NCBI GenBank assembly: GCA_029948255.1
Contig: JALIZF010001521.1
Span: 248,001 to 312,000, forward strand
Length of the DNA stretch: 64,000 nucleotides
Source: Telmatactis stephensoni
Taxonomy: Eukaryota > Cnidaria > Anthozoa > Actiniaria > Isophelliidae
Reading direction: 5' to 3'
This document shows positions 10,067 through 20,451 of this stretch, in pieces. The translations under genes were made by a program, and so were the position numbers. The notes under the pieces were generated by a model. The model saw nothing but the letters and a program-made list of their open reading frames with translations. It was not told the origin of the DNA and made no database searches. Numbering within the stretch: the first letter of the stretch is position 1; every line of letters begins with the position of its first letter.

Positions 10067-10704
10067 ACTTGTTATAATCTATATGAATGTCAAGACGACA
10101 TTGATGCCCATCTAAGAAGGCATCACCTTTCTAACGAAAACGTGAATGAATACCAGCTGATTCTTACTCGCGCTGGATATTTCAGCATAACAGACACCCA
10201 AAGTAAAGAGTTGTTTGTTTGCCCATCACACAGAGGGCGACTGGGAAAATACTGGAACTGCAGCCCAAAAACAACATGCCAGTACCCGCAACATAAAGGA
10301 AAATTGCAGTCCGTCAAAAGTGGCCGCGTATTTAATGTTCAGCTTTCAAAGGATACTCTTGATGTCTTTCATACTTTCGTTCCTGTTCGATCCCGTAAGT
10401 TACATTATAACTCAATTAATTATTTTCACGTTATAAATTTTCAGTTTATTTGATGTTCTTCAAGACTGCAGGGGGATAATCAATTCACTTATCTTTGTTC
10501 ACATTCTTTTTGTAAATCCACTTCATTTATGGATAACTGGGAGGGGGAGGGGGGGTCAGTTTATTTATATTTATTCAAATTACCTATTTTTTCTTCGTTT
10601 CAGCCACTTGTGAAAGCTGTAGAAAGATTCACAGCAGCAGTAGAGTTAAGGGTGATTGGTGTTTACTGAGACAGCGATCCGATGAAAACAGTACTGTAAT
10701 ATAG
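10067..10704 (+). CDS. Two-exon Cys/His-rich (zinc-binding) protein, uncharacterised
   Basis: The frame is open from 10067 to a strong donor (C|GTAAGT) at 10394/10395. It joins through the acceptor TTTCAG (10598-10603) to a second exon ending in TAG at 10702-10704, with the codon split C|CC. The product has an N-terminal C2H2-like patch (YECQDDIDAHLRRHH), then LFVCPSHRGRLGKYW, then CQYPQHKG, then TCESCRKIH just after the junction. The Cys/His spacing suggests one or two zinc sites. It resembles an N-terminal domain I have seen in uncharacterised cnidarian proteins, but I know no function. The true start is unclear (no ATG in the open part; an upstream exon is likely). It sits between the two 1032-bp arms, so it may be element cargo. 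Confidence 0.55.
10395..10603 (+). other. Intron of the Cys/His gene
   Basis: 209 bp, donor GTAAGT, acceptor TTCTTCGTTTCAG with a good pyrimidine tract. It contains a G-rich run near 10540-10555. Confidence 0.65.
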
Positions 10705-11293
10705 ATAAAATACTGTATACGCTTGGGAATTCCCATATATTTTTGTGGGAATGATCGTGGAAATCTTAATGTATACCCTTATAAACTAGGTACACAATAT
10801 GATAGTAGTAGTGGCTCGAGCTTTTTGTCGAATTAGAGGTACCACCCTACCCCCCAAAAACACACACACCAAATTGTTGCCTTGCATTCTATAATCATAT
10901 CGTTCATCGATATATATATATTTTAATTTCCAACAGTCTGGATATTTTCGTAAAAGTACCCGGTGTCTGTCCGTGAGTAATGGTACGATGATCATTACTG
11001 CCCATATTATATAGGAGTACCGCTGGGATATCACTAGTATGATCATGTTTTAAAGAAAAATGTATTGTGTTTTTAGAGATTATACCCATTTTGCGATCCT
11101 AGAAATCGGACTGACATCCATAGCATAGTAGATAATCAAGTGATTAGGGGCACCCCAGTGTCTGCCGAGAAGACATGCCCCCATTGTCATCAGTTTCCAA
11201 AACTAGAAATGCTCGTCGAAGCAGTGCTCTTACTGTACGAGTCACGTCTAAGCTGCAGCCATTAATAGGACAGTATACCATGAAAACTTTAGT

Positions 11294-11441
11294 CTAAGGG
11301 TGTTTACCATTTAGGGGAACCAACCGGCCGGCCAGAACGGCCTGATTTCTTAGGACTGATTCCAGGAATTGATATGTACCACTAGACTTAAGAACTGACC
11401 GTTCTGCCCGGTTGGTTCCACTAAATGGAAAACACCCTTAG
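11294..11441. mobile_element. 148-bp MITE
   Basis: Inverted ends CTAAGGGTGTTTACCATTTA and its near reverse complement at 11422-11441; the similarity continues through GGAACCAACCGG. The target duplication is not clear. It is inserted in the core of the 3.76-kb inverted-repeat element. Confidence 0.8.
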
Positions 11442-11536
11442 AGAGCAATTAGCATATTCTAAAGTACCGCGTTTAAATGCTCCAATATCAAGCCTTAAAA
11501 AAAAAAAACTCAAAACGAAATACAAAGTCCCTTATG

Positions 11537-12568
11537 TACAAAATTGTTGCTGCACTAAAACATTATGGATTAGAAGACTTTCTCCTTGTTTACGATTTTT
11601 TAAACTTTGAATTTCGTAGACTTCAAAGGAACCGAAATGTCAGGTTACCAAGTATAATTAGAAAGAATAGAAAAGTCTTGGCTAAACCTTACTGTTATCA
11701 CAAAGAAAACAAACGAGTCCCAAGATTAAAAAATCGATTTCAAGAAGGAAAGACAGGAAAGAAGAAGATATTTTCGATGAGAGAATGTTTGATCGTGCGA
11801 GGTGCAGGTGTTGTGTCGCGCAATATACACCTTTCTGCTAGGTTTTACGGAGTTAATGCTCTTTTTGAGTACAAAATGTTTTAAGAAATAGGAAGATCAA
11901 AATGAAATAGTCATTTGATCTTGTTGCAAAGCCATCCGTCGTGTTTTAGAGTGTTTATATTTTATTTCTGGGCATTAGGCAGTTGGTAGCGTGACCCGTC
12001 ATGCTTTTGTGAAAACGCCTAGATGGCCAATTTGGGCTGCTTGTTCGCTTCTAAACGAGAGGGATACCCAGCGATTTTACGCTGGAATTTGTCAGAATAT
12101 AAAACGAACTTTACGTTAAAATGCATTTTATGTAAGATTTACATTCTACTTTTGAAATTTGTAGTGTGAAACTTGATAAGATTTTCTTGCCGTCAAGTTG
12201 AAATCGAAATGGTATTTCTTCGAAACCAGCTAGATTTCTTGAAATTTTGTTAAAATAATTAATATTAAACATTTGAGCCCATGAAATATAGTTTTAAACG
12301 TGGGTGAAAGGAAAGGTTTGTACCTTTATTATTCTACGAATGAGGCGTATCGAAAAACCTGCAATTTTACCCATGGTAATCAGACCGAAATTGGCCCCAA
12401 TCGAAAAAAACGGCCTCGAAGCTGTGTCAAAGGAAACAACGGCTGGATGCCAAAAAGAAATCGCTTTTTAAGACATTGATACCAAACCCTTTTTACCAAC
12501 AAAGAATAAAGAGAATCGATTTTTTTGAAAAAAATAGCCGGACCGCTATAAGCGGGACAGACATTTAA
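11537..12568. repeat. Right 1032-bp arm
   Basis: Reverse complement of 8809-9840. The plus-strand frame 11477-11884 (135 codons, Lys/Arg-rich) begins in the core and runs into this arm; no domain recognised. Confidence 0.9.
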
Positions 12569-12759
12569 ATACCTTAAGATTGATGACATATGGCAGCCGT
12601 CTAACGCCAAACTTTACTGAGTCACATGTCCTCAGCTGTTTGTACACTTTGGTAAATATACTTGCAATTTCTGTTATGAAGGTATTTGTTCTATATAATC
12701 AAAGTCTATCTTTGACATTTGTTAACTTTTCTATAATAGACAATCAACCATAAATTTAC

Positions 12760-12999
12760 CTTTGTTGTTCTTCATTTCAAGAATTTCATCGATCGTCAAA
12801 GAAAGCTGACGGCTGAACTCAGATAGATCAGTATTAGAAAACACTGGATTTTCCTCATTTTCTGGCTCAAAACACGGAGACTGGGGAACAATTAGACTTT
12901 CTTCCCATGCCGTGCCTGCAACTTCCTCTTGGTGTTGACAAACAGGAGTTTCATGTGATTTCGAGCCTGCTGCAACTACAGGGATAGCGTCATCAGTAA
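12760..12999 (-). CDS. Candidate internal exon, unassigned
   Basis: An 80-codon acidic frame between an acceptor (TTCCACTAG) and a donor (CAAAG|GTAAAT). It has Pro/Glu-rich text (SPCFEPENEENPVF) followed by an amphipathic stretch (LSEFSRQLSLTIDEILEMKN). It looks like part of a spliced gene whose next exon would lie where the inverted-repeat arm now begins. Family unknown. Confidence 0.35.
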
Positions 13000-13196
13000 C
13001 TAGTGGAATAAACCACACTGATTGCAAATATTACCTACATAGATTGTTCTCTTGATAATTAGCATACTCAATATCTAATATTGGTGTAATTCTAAATATG
13101 TACATCACGATTTTTACTTACTCATAGATACAAAGCATTTATATTTTCCTATATTTAGTATCAACACAAAAAAGGATAACTGATAAAAAAATTTAT

Positions 13197-13442
13197 TCAG
13201 TGAAGTCCCAAGAGTCTGTCACCAGTCACGATGCAAAAATAAGGAGACGCAGTAGTTGGTGTACTTCGAAGTCTTCTAAGTATAGAGCAGTGGAGTTTGG
13301 ATAAAAATCTTTCGGCCATTGGCCAAATGTCCATAATTTTATGGCTTTCCTGAAATCTCTTTGAGTCATCGTACTTCTTAAAAATTGACTCTGAAAGAAC
13401 ATCAAATTCTTTAAACATGTAAATTCTCTGATTTTTTATCAT
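13197..13442 (-). CDS. Candidate exon, unassigned
   Basis: An 81-codon ATG-started frame (MIKNQRIYMF) with a basic C-terminal part (HCSILRRLRSTPTT). It might be an upstream exon of the gene represented by 12760-12999, but the link is untested. Nothing recognisable. Confidence 0.25.
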   Translation of the reverse strand: MIKNQRIYMFKEFDVLSESIFKKYDDSKRFQESHKIMDIWPMAERFLSKLHCSILRRLRSTPTTASPYFCIVTGDRLLGLH

Positions 13443-13798
13443 GAACTTGAACTGACAACTGCCAGTTCAACAGTTTTGCTCGAATGTCTCTTTTCAGTTA
13501 AGACGGCGCCATTTTGTTTTCTGGGTCAACTGAGATATGACCCAGAATGCCTTGCGTGTCCAGATGAAACAAAATTTGCCACATCCAGCCCGACGTGTAA
13601 AATTACCAAATGAACATTATATATTCGTGTCTAAATATATCATGCCATTTCTTGTTGTAGGATGAATTTACACTCAAACGGTGTAGCCCAATATGTGTTT
13701 TGCTTCTCGACCTTCCATTGTGACGGTTAGGACCCCTCGGTTGTAAAGATCGTACACAGCTGGAGCATGTACTCACAACATTCTGGCCAAGGTCCAAG

Positions 13799-14315
13799 TA
13801 GGCCCTTTGCAGCTAGAGGTCACATGCTTTGATACCACCTAGCAACGTGAAACTGGAGAGCAAGCTTTTCACTTGAACAAAAGCGAGAAGGTCAAGCACG
13901 TCTCGTTTTGAAAAGAAAGTGTTTAAACAAAAGATCACCTAATTTCTTTCCACTTCTAAAGTTATTGCAAGGTTTATTTCTGAACTTTAGTCTAGGCTTG
14001 GTTTTGACAAAGTAGAACAGTTTTCGCTTCCAGTTTGCCATTCTAAACTGGTGCCGGCGGTTGACAACATGGCGGCTTTGCAAGGTATGTACTCTAAAAA
14101 TCTTCTTTTAAAATGATTTCCATCTCTTAAACTTACTTAGAAACACCTTTTAAAGCCTTAGCCCTATTTTGAAATTTGAGTGCAATCTAGGCCAGTTTAG
14201 ATGCGAGAAAACATCGATTTTTTGACCTCACCATTGTTCAAGTGGAAAGCTTGCTCTCCAGTTTCACGTTGCTAGGTGGTATCAAAGCACGTGACCTCTA
14301 GCTGCAAAGGGCCTA
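13799..14315. mobile_element. 517-bp palindromic MITE
   Basis: Ends TAGGCCCTTTGCAGCTAGAG inverted at both edges. The match extends about 80 bp inward (through the GAAACTGGAGAGCAAGC segment) to 13876 and 14231. No clear target duplication. Around its centre lies a Kozak-like ATG (14069) followed after 16 bp by a donor (CAAG|GTATGT), a potential start exon carried by the element. Confidence 0.85.
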
Positions 14316-14370
14316 TTGTATGGTTAATTGGGTAAGGGAGAAACAATTTATTAGCACAAAACTATTCAGA

Positions 14371-14530
14371 GATGGCGGTGACACAATAGCTTCGCTAAAA
14401 AGTACTCACAAAGCTTTAGTTTTTGCTTACTGTGATGAAATGATAGATGATGAAGAATTTCTCATTTTAAATGAGTGAAACGCTTCTTCAAATCTTGAAT
14501 TCTCGTATTCTTCGTACAAAAAGTTTATCC
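14371..14530 (+). pseudogene. Harbinger transposase N-terminal remnant
   Basis: ALVFAYCDEMIDDEEFLILN, then after a stop NASSNLEFSYSSYKKF, lines up with the N-terminus of the Harbinger at 634 (the LLLLLNENYLRNPEF and YDVYDRF blocks). The rest of the transposase is missing. A 60-codon frame at 14610-14792 is unassigned. Confidence 0.5.
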
Positions 14531-15330
14531 TTCAAATTGCAAAGTTTTTACAATCCCAACTGCTTCTGTTGAGATAAAAAGGACAAGTGCTTGCCTATTT
14601 ATTTCTGTCATGATGAGCTACATTGAAAAAAAATGTTCATTAACATTTAAGCTTCATAATAATTATGCAAACTCAAGCCAAAACTTGGAAGAAATATTAA
14701 ACTCATCTAAATACACTGCTATGGGGAATCTTAGTGATTTTGCTGGTTTAGGGGATATTGCATATATAATTTTGAAAATTTATTGTTCCTGAGTTAATTT
14801 ACCGACATGCCACTGATAATTTGTTTTATTCCAGGCTGAGTTCGTTTTCAAATAATGTCGGATAAAATATTAACATAAAGACATGACTAGAGATTTATTC
14901 ATTTTTTTCTCGCAAAACTTGTACTCCAGTGAATGTGCAACCAAACTCAGCTTGGGATAAACACTTTGCTCATATAAAAAATAATTAACGATCCAGTGGA
15001 TAAATGGTGTTTTCCAATAAATTTATTCACTGGATAAAAATTATTGAATAAATAGCACTATCCAGCCTTTGTGCAACTGGGGCTAGAGAAATAACACAAC
15101 TGCAATTGACTCAAGGTGTTTATTTAAAAAAAAACAGTAACAAAAACAGCAACAGTAACAGTAAAAATACAAATAGTGCCTTTAACAGTGATAATATTAC
15201 TTTAGCACAAATAATATTACACTCTTTGCTATTGTGTTTGTCTACAATTTAGCTACTGCACGTTAGTTAGCATGCTTTATCTTACAACCACTCTAAAGAG
15301 TCACATTATCATAGTCAAAAACTTATAGAT
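14531..15330. other. Spacer with no recognised gene
   Basis: AT-rich, with short CAGTAACAGTAA-type simple repeats near 15130-15165. No domain or RNA gene seen. Confidence 0.5.
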
Positions 15331-16110
15331 CTAGTCCATTGGCAGAAACTGGGAAATAGTTTGATTTGATTTGTTGACAATCATTTTCAAAGCTCCACGT
15401 TGCAACATGAATTTTTTGAGATCTTCAATCTGAAAATCACTCAGAGATGTATGGTTATCTTTAATTGTGAGTAGGCTTTTGAATAGCATCATAACATGTA
15501 CAAGTTTTGTGTTTGTCACACTAGAGAGAGTTGTTACCTTGCAGTTTTTACAAGTGATCATTTCAGAATCTTCTTCTGTATTATCTGTTTTCATATTACA
15601 GACAATACAAGAGTCTGTTCTTTTCAGTTGTACCCCTATGCAGGTTCCATTGACAATATTATCCTTGAATTCGGGTAACGTCAAATCAACTTTGATATCA
15701 TCAGTAGGGTTGATTTTAGTTGACTGGTTGGTGATTAAGAACTTTACATCGTCAAAGCAGCCGACTTTCAAGTCATCAAAATGATATGTTTTTCCAATAT
15801 GAACTTCATCGATCACTTCTTCCCAAAGGACTAGTTTTACACTACTGGTTTCATCAGCGATAATGGCTTCACACTTGTATTTTTCCTTTGCTTACAACCT
15901 GTTGCTTGTTTTATCTTTCTTAATGACTTTAGCCTGAAGTCAATAGTCTCAAAAATGTATTTGGCTATTGCATCCTTAATGGTGCAAAGTCTTTTGCTAA
16001 ATGATTCATTAAATTGGAAAGGAAGACTTGAGTGGGTGATCTTTGAGTCTTTCGTAAGTGTCTATTCTTCACTGCCAGCAGAGTGAAACCTCTTTGTACC
16101 TATTTTTACA
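15331..16110 (-). pseudogene. OB-fold (RPA-like) single-strand-DNA-binding protein, frameshifted
   Basis: The last 161 codons are open (15816 to 15331) and the frame continues upstream through EAIIADETSSVKLVLWEE, the typical beta-strand pattern of an OB fold, then GKTYHFDDLKVGCFDD. A Cys pair (CIVCNMK) and a second pair (CKNCKV) about 20 residues on suggest a zinc site. Further upstream, NESFSKRLCTIKDAI is readable in another frame, with stops between. Related RPA-like proteins occur as uncharacterised genes in cnidarian genomes as far as I remember; ssDNA binding is inferred from the fold. Confidence 0.5.
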
Positions 16111-16351
16111 GAAGTGATTTTTATTGAAGACTTGTTAATATGGGCTTGTGGGAAGTTGACACTCTTTTGTGGCTAGTAGCATACTGCTCTTTTGGCTTTT
16201 TCTTGTGCAGTCTGAATTTTGAAATCAAAATAACTTACTGTTGAGTTTGTGGCACTTTTCACATCACTCGAAAGGTGTGCATAACCCTCAATATTTTTGT
16301 TGCATCTGAAAAATAAGTTCAGTGCATGATATCAGATACCAAAGGCATAAG

Positions 16352-18101
16352 CTTAAGGTGGCTGGACCCTATTTCGCCAGTGCACGGGTAGTCGAATTGA
16401 AGCGGCTATTAATTGCGTTACAGAATTAAGTTGACCAAACTTTTTACACACACCTACTACAAATGGACCAAATTTTATAATGATGCTAGTTTGGTTGAAA
16501 TCGGAGCTTTTTTAACATCGAAATTGCTATACACTTGATTTGAAATTTTGGCAATTTTCTCAAAATCCTGACCTCGACGAGCAAAACGATTTATGGGACT
16601 TTGTAAATCAAATGTTTGTCTATAATGTGAGAGCGTTTCAAGAAATTCTATTAAACCGATTTTGAGTAAAAACGGAGCAATTATTTTACTTTGAAGAAAT
16701 TTAAAACCGCGGGTGCTCTACTAAAGTAATTTTATAACCATAATTTCCCAAAGAAAACTAGCAATATTTTTGGTTCCAAATAATACCAAGGCATGGTTCT
16801 TTATTTTGTGAATATGTCATCGTTTTTGCAGTTTTTGATTGCCGTTGAGACGACTGTACGTAAAGCACTAAATTGCCGCGTTTAACTCGGAATTTCGACA
16901 TCCACGTTAATAATACTGGTTCTTGAAAACTAGTAGATGATTTTTTTTTATCTCTCGATATTGAATATTCAATCCTTTACCAGTAAGGTGTGTAAATTAC
17001 AAAGGCATTGAAGTTTTTTAAGACCATTAAATAATTTTTTAAACATTGCCATATGTGCATCTCTATTCTCCGAGTTGTTGCCGGTGTTTGATTATGCATG
17101 CCTGCATGCGTGTCGCTTTGGCGCCTCGTGCAAAAAATGCAAATATACATGGAAAGTCACGCCAGTGATATCCAGAGTAACGCTGTACGTAGCAGTTCCT
17201 TACTACAGTTTCTAGAACTATGGTATTTCCTTGTACAAAAAGAAAACAGAGAAGTGAAATATTGCTGGAAAACACATTAAAGACTAAAAAGGCGAAGAAA
17301 AGTAGTTCACCAGTCCAGGTAACTTGGAAGACTTCCATGTATTTGCATTTTTTGCACGAGGTGCCAAAGCGACACGCATGCAGGCATGCATAATCAAACA
17401 CCGGCAACAACTCGGAGAATAGAGATGCACATATGGCAATGTTTAAAAAATTATTTAATGGTCTTAAAAAACTTCAATGCCTTTGTAATTTACACACCTT
17501 ACTGGTAAAGGATTGAATATTCAATATCGAGAAATAAAAAAAAATTCATCTACTAGTTTTCAAGAACCAGTATTATTAACGTGGATGTCGAAATTCCAAG
17601 ATAAACGCAGGAATTTAGTGCTTTACGTACAGTCGTCTCAACGGCGATCAAAAATAGCAAATACGATGACATATTCACAAAATAAAGAACCATGCCTTGG
17701 TATTATTTGGAACCAAAAATATTGCTAGTTTTCTTTGGACCCGCGGTTTTAAATTTCTTCAAAGTAAAATAATTGCTCCATTTTTACTCAAAATCGGCTT
17801 AATAGAATTTCTTGAAACGCTCTCACATTATAGACAAACATTTGATTTACAAAGTCTCATAAATCGTTTTGCTCGTCGAGGTCAGGATTTTGAGAAAATT
17901 GGCAAAATTTCAAATCCAGTGTATAACAATTTCGATGTTAAAAAAGCTCCGATTTCAACCAAACTAGCATCATTATAAAATTTGGTCCATTTGTAGTAGG
18001 TGTGCGTAAAAAGTTTGGTCAACTTAATTCTGTAACGCAATTAATAGTCGCTTCAATTCAACTACCGGCGCACTGGCGAAATAGGGTCCAGCCACCTTAA
18101 G
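16352..18101. mobile_element. 1.74-kb palindromic element flanked by TTAA
   Basis: Two arms of about 0.77-0.80 kb in inverted orientation begin GGTGGCTGGACCCTATTTCG at 16357 and end with its complement at 18096. Each edge is flanked by TTAA (16353-16356, 18097-18100), the target used by piggyBac and Kolobok superfamilies. Small indels separate the arms. The loop (about 17159-17330) is unique and contains a plausible first exon. The long frames inside the arms (for example 17063-17410 minus, 17513-17728 plus) are not convincing genes. Confidence 0.85.
17220..17318 (+). CDS. Candidate first exon of gene A (33 codons)
   Basis: ATG at 17220, then MVFPCTKRKQR, then TLKTKKAKKSSSPVQ, ending at a donor (CCAG|GTAACT). 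The basic patches would fit a nuclear protein. It lies in the loop of the TTAA-flanked palindrome. Its phase (0) is compatible with the exon at 19508. That it belongs to the same gene is inference. Confidence 0.4.
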
Positions 18102-19507
18102 TGAACATAAAAAAATAAATGTTCATTGAGAGTAAATACTAAAATAGAAAATTACTACAGTAGAAGCTAGTAGAGCTGTGAGACTCAGAGGTCTGGAAGT
18201 TTGATACCAAATACACAGAGAGGTATGGTCTGGAGTTGACGTTCAGTCAGTTTATGTCTAACTGTTGTATTATAAGAAAAAAATCATTGTTTGAAATAGC
18301 TATAAGAATGTCTGAGCTCTTTCAAGACCAGTTGTGAATGGGGTATTCTAATAGGTCCATTTTGAGCAATGATTTATTTTGCCATTGTGGTGTCGAATCT
18401 TGTCAGTGTGAAAATTATATAGTAATATTATGCTTGTTCTTCAATGCTTGGATAACTGTATTTAGATTTGGACTTTGGTTTTTGTTTTGGAACAGTGTTT
18501 GTGTTTGTAGAGAGTGCTTTATTGAAAAATTGAGCAAAGTTTAAGGTGGCTCCGATTGAGAAGATCATTGTGACATTGTTGGCTAGCATTGGGTCACCGG
18601 TGTCTTTCTGGAGATTTTCGTAACTGCCATAATTATCGAAAAATGTACAACACAATTCACGTTGATGAAGATATTTATATAAAAAGAGTATTAATAATGG
18701 ATAATGAAAAGACGATATTTCTTGGAGTGAATTATATTTCAATCATTAAAATTGACTAAAACCGACTAAGTAAGCCTCCAGTTAATTCTCAATTCCTGCC
18801 AAATTTATAACTTCGTGTCGACTTTGGCAAACCTGAATTTTACATACACACCTTACACACTTGATGATATTATGGTTACGGCTTGGTAACCATGCCTGTA
18901 ACCACAAAAATGAAAGACTGGTCAGGCAAAAAACAATAGTTATTCACCTATTTCAACATAGTGCATGTATACACAGTGTTGTCACATGGTCACTACTTGT
19001 CTACATAATGGAAACCTTCAAAAACAAAGTCTTCCTCTATTCTCACGCTGGGGCAGCGCGCGTAATTTATGTACCACAAAAATGTGCCCGAAAATCTTGG
19101 CTATGACCGCTAGGTATGCTGGGTAAAGGGCGTTCATGCGTTGCTTAATACAGAGCGGCCCTTTTTCAACTACGTTAACATCTCCCTTTACTAATATGGT
19201 TCCAAGTTGGGCTTTGCCATCAAGAGAATTTTCCACCATCTTTCATTTGAGACCTTGTTCAGCAGAAATTATGAAGAAAAAGTTGAGTTTTGGGAATGCA
19301 AAATAACAATGTAGTCGAAGATGTTGAGAGAGAAAAAGCCGCAAAGGTATGATTTTTAAAAAAATTAGTCTTAAGGAAAGAATACCAAAAATCGAAAACG
19401 AACAAGTTTTGGTTGGATGTTTGAAGCTTTGAAATACATTTTGGTTTTTATTTTTTACTTTTATGTCTTTAATTCTACCAAGGGTTTCTTCAGTCATCGC
19501 AAGCTAG
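18102..19507. other. Spacer / intron 1 of gene A
   Basis: AT-rich with several short frames on both strands (for example 18428-18742 and 19018-19239 minus), none with a recognisable domain. A small inverted repeat GGTTACGGCTTGGTAACC lies near 18874-18891. Confidence 0.4.
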
Positions 19508-19642
19508 GCTCAAGGCAGATTTCTGATAGGGTTACTGGCAAAAACAAAGAAAGAGGCATGTGATGTGTTGGTTGAAAAGTCAATAGAAAAGTCAAAAGAA
19601 ATTAAGAAGGTTTCAACCAAACTTACAAGAAAAAAAGAAAAA
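19508..19642 (+). CDS. Candidate exon 2 of gene A (45 codons)
   Basis: Acceptor (CGCAAGCTAG) then AQGRFLIGLLAKTKKEACDV and a strongly Lys-rich tail (SKEIKKVSTKL, TRKKEK), ending at a donor AAA|GTATGT. Phase 0 at both ends, so it connects in frame to the exon at 20452. The charge pattern suggests a coiled or nucleic-acid-binding segment. Confidence 0.45.
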
Positions 19643-19888
19643 GTATGTCAATTCAGTGGATATTTAAAATGCATAAGCTTTATATCTTAGCTATCGTAAT
19701 TATTTTATCCATGCATGGTTATGTACAAAAGAAATAAGCTTATCAAAACACTGGGAAACAGTTGATAATTCTTACCTTATTAGCTTGCTTGATCAGATAT
19801 AAATTATTACAATCTTACTTATTTTTACTATCAGTAAATAGCACTTTTTCTTGTTGTTTAATCAGTATTATTTGCTAATTAAATTAAT

Positions 19889-20031
19889 AGAGTGTAGTCA
19901 AAAAAACCGTGAAATAAAAATTGAATGTTAGTGTGTAATAGTTTGATAGACACAAAAGAAAACAATGGAACTAAGGTCTGTTTGTGTCTATTAATCTACT
20001 AACTATTTCACAGGATTTTTGCAATCTCTCT
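19889..20031. mobile_element. 143-bp MITE
   Basis: Ends AGAGTGTAGTCAAAAAAACC and AGAGAGATTGCAAAAATCC in inverted orientation, each followed inward by (C)GTGAAATA. It is related to the MITE at 30218-30328. It lies in an intron of gene A. Confidence 0.6.
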
Positions 20032-20250
20032 AAACAGTTGTAGTAGTGTATCAGTCATTAGTTCTTGTCTTTTCTAACATTCATGTGATAGATGCAAATA
20101 CTGTGTTTGTAAAAAATTCTTATGCCAAGTGTTTGTTGTCTAGCATGTGTATGTTTTACTTACCTTTTGATATCTTAAAATTTTCTTTTAAGGCATGACT
20201 CATATGTTCATACATATATTAGTGTTTCTGATAGTTTGTTGACGTTACAG

Positions 20251-20392
20251 TGGTTTTCATTAACCCACAAAACAAAGTGTATTAGTTATAAGGTGTAGTA
20301 GTCGAATAACAACAAAAAAGAAACACAATGGAATTAGGGTGTATTATAGGGTGTAATACACTAAAGTGTGTTTCACAGGTCAATGAAAACCA
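20251..20392. mobile_element. 142-bp MITE
   Basis: TGGTTTTCATTAACCCAC at the left edge and its near complement (GTCAATGAAAACCA) at the right, with an internal TGTATTA/TAATACA pair. Same type as the MITE at 29806-29948. Confidence 0.6.
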
Positions 20393-20451
20393 ATGTTAAA
20401 GACTATTAATAAAGCTTACAGTATGTGAATGAATTATTTATTTTCTTGCAG

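Larger units (their letters stand above)
8809..12568. mobile_element. 3.76-kb inverted-repeat element with two 1032-bp arms
   Basis: The arms (8809-9840 and 11537-12568) are reverse complements of identical length. In the parts I compared base by base I saw one difference (G at about 9149). The 1.7-kb core holds a two-exon Cys/His gene and a MITE. No target-site duplication is obvious. It could be a transposon with very long terminal repeats, a recent inverted duplication, or an assembly artefact; the near-identity contrasts with the decay around it. Confidence 0.75.

Noticed and set aside
17063..17410. 115-codon minus-strand ORF across the centre of the TTAA palindrome
   Set aside because: It reads the inverted arms back to back; the same peptide appears reversed in the other arm, so it is structural.
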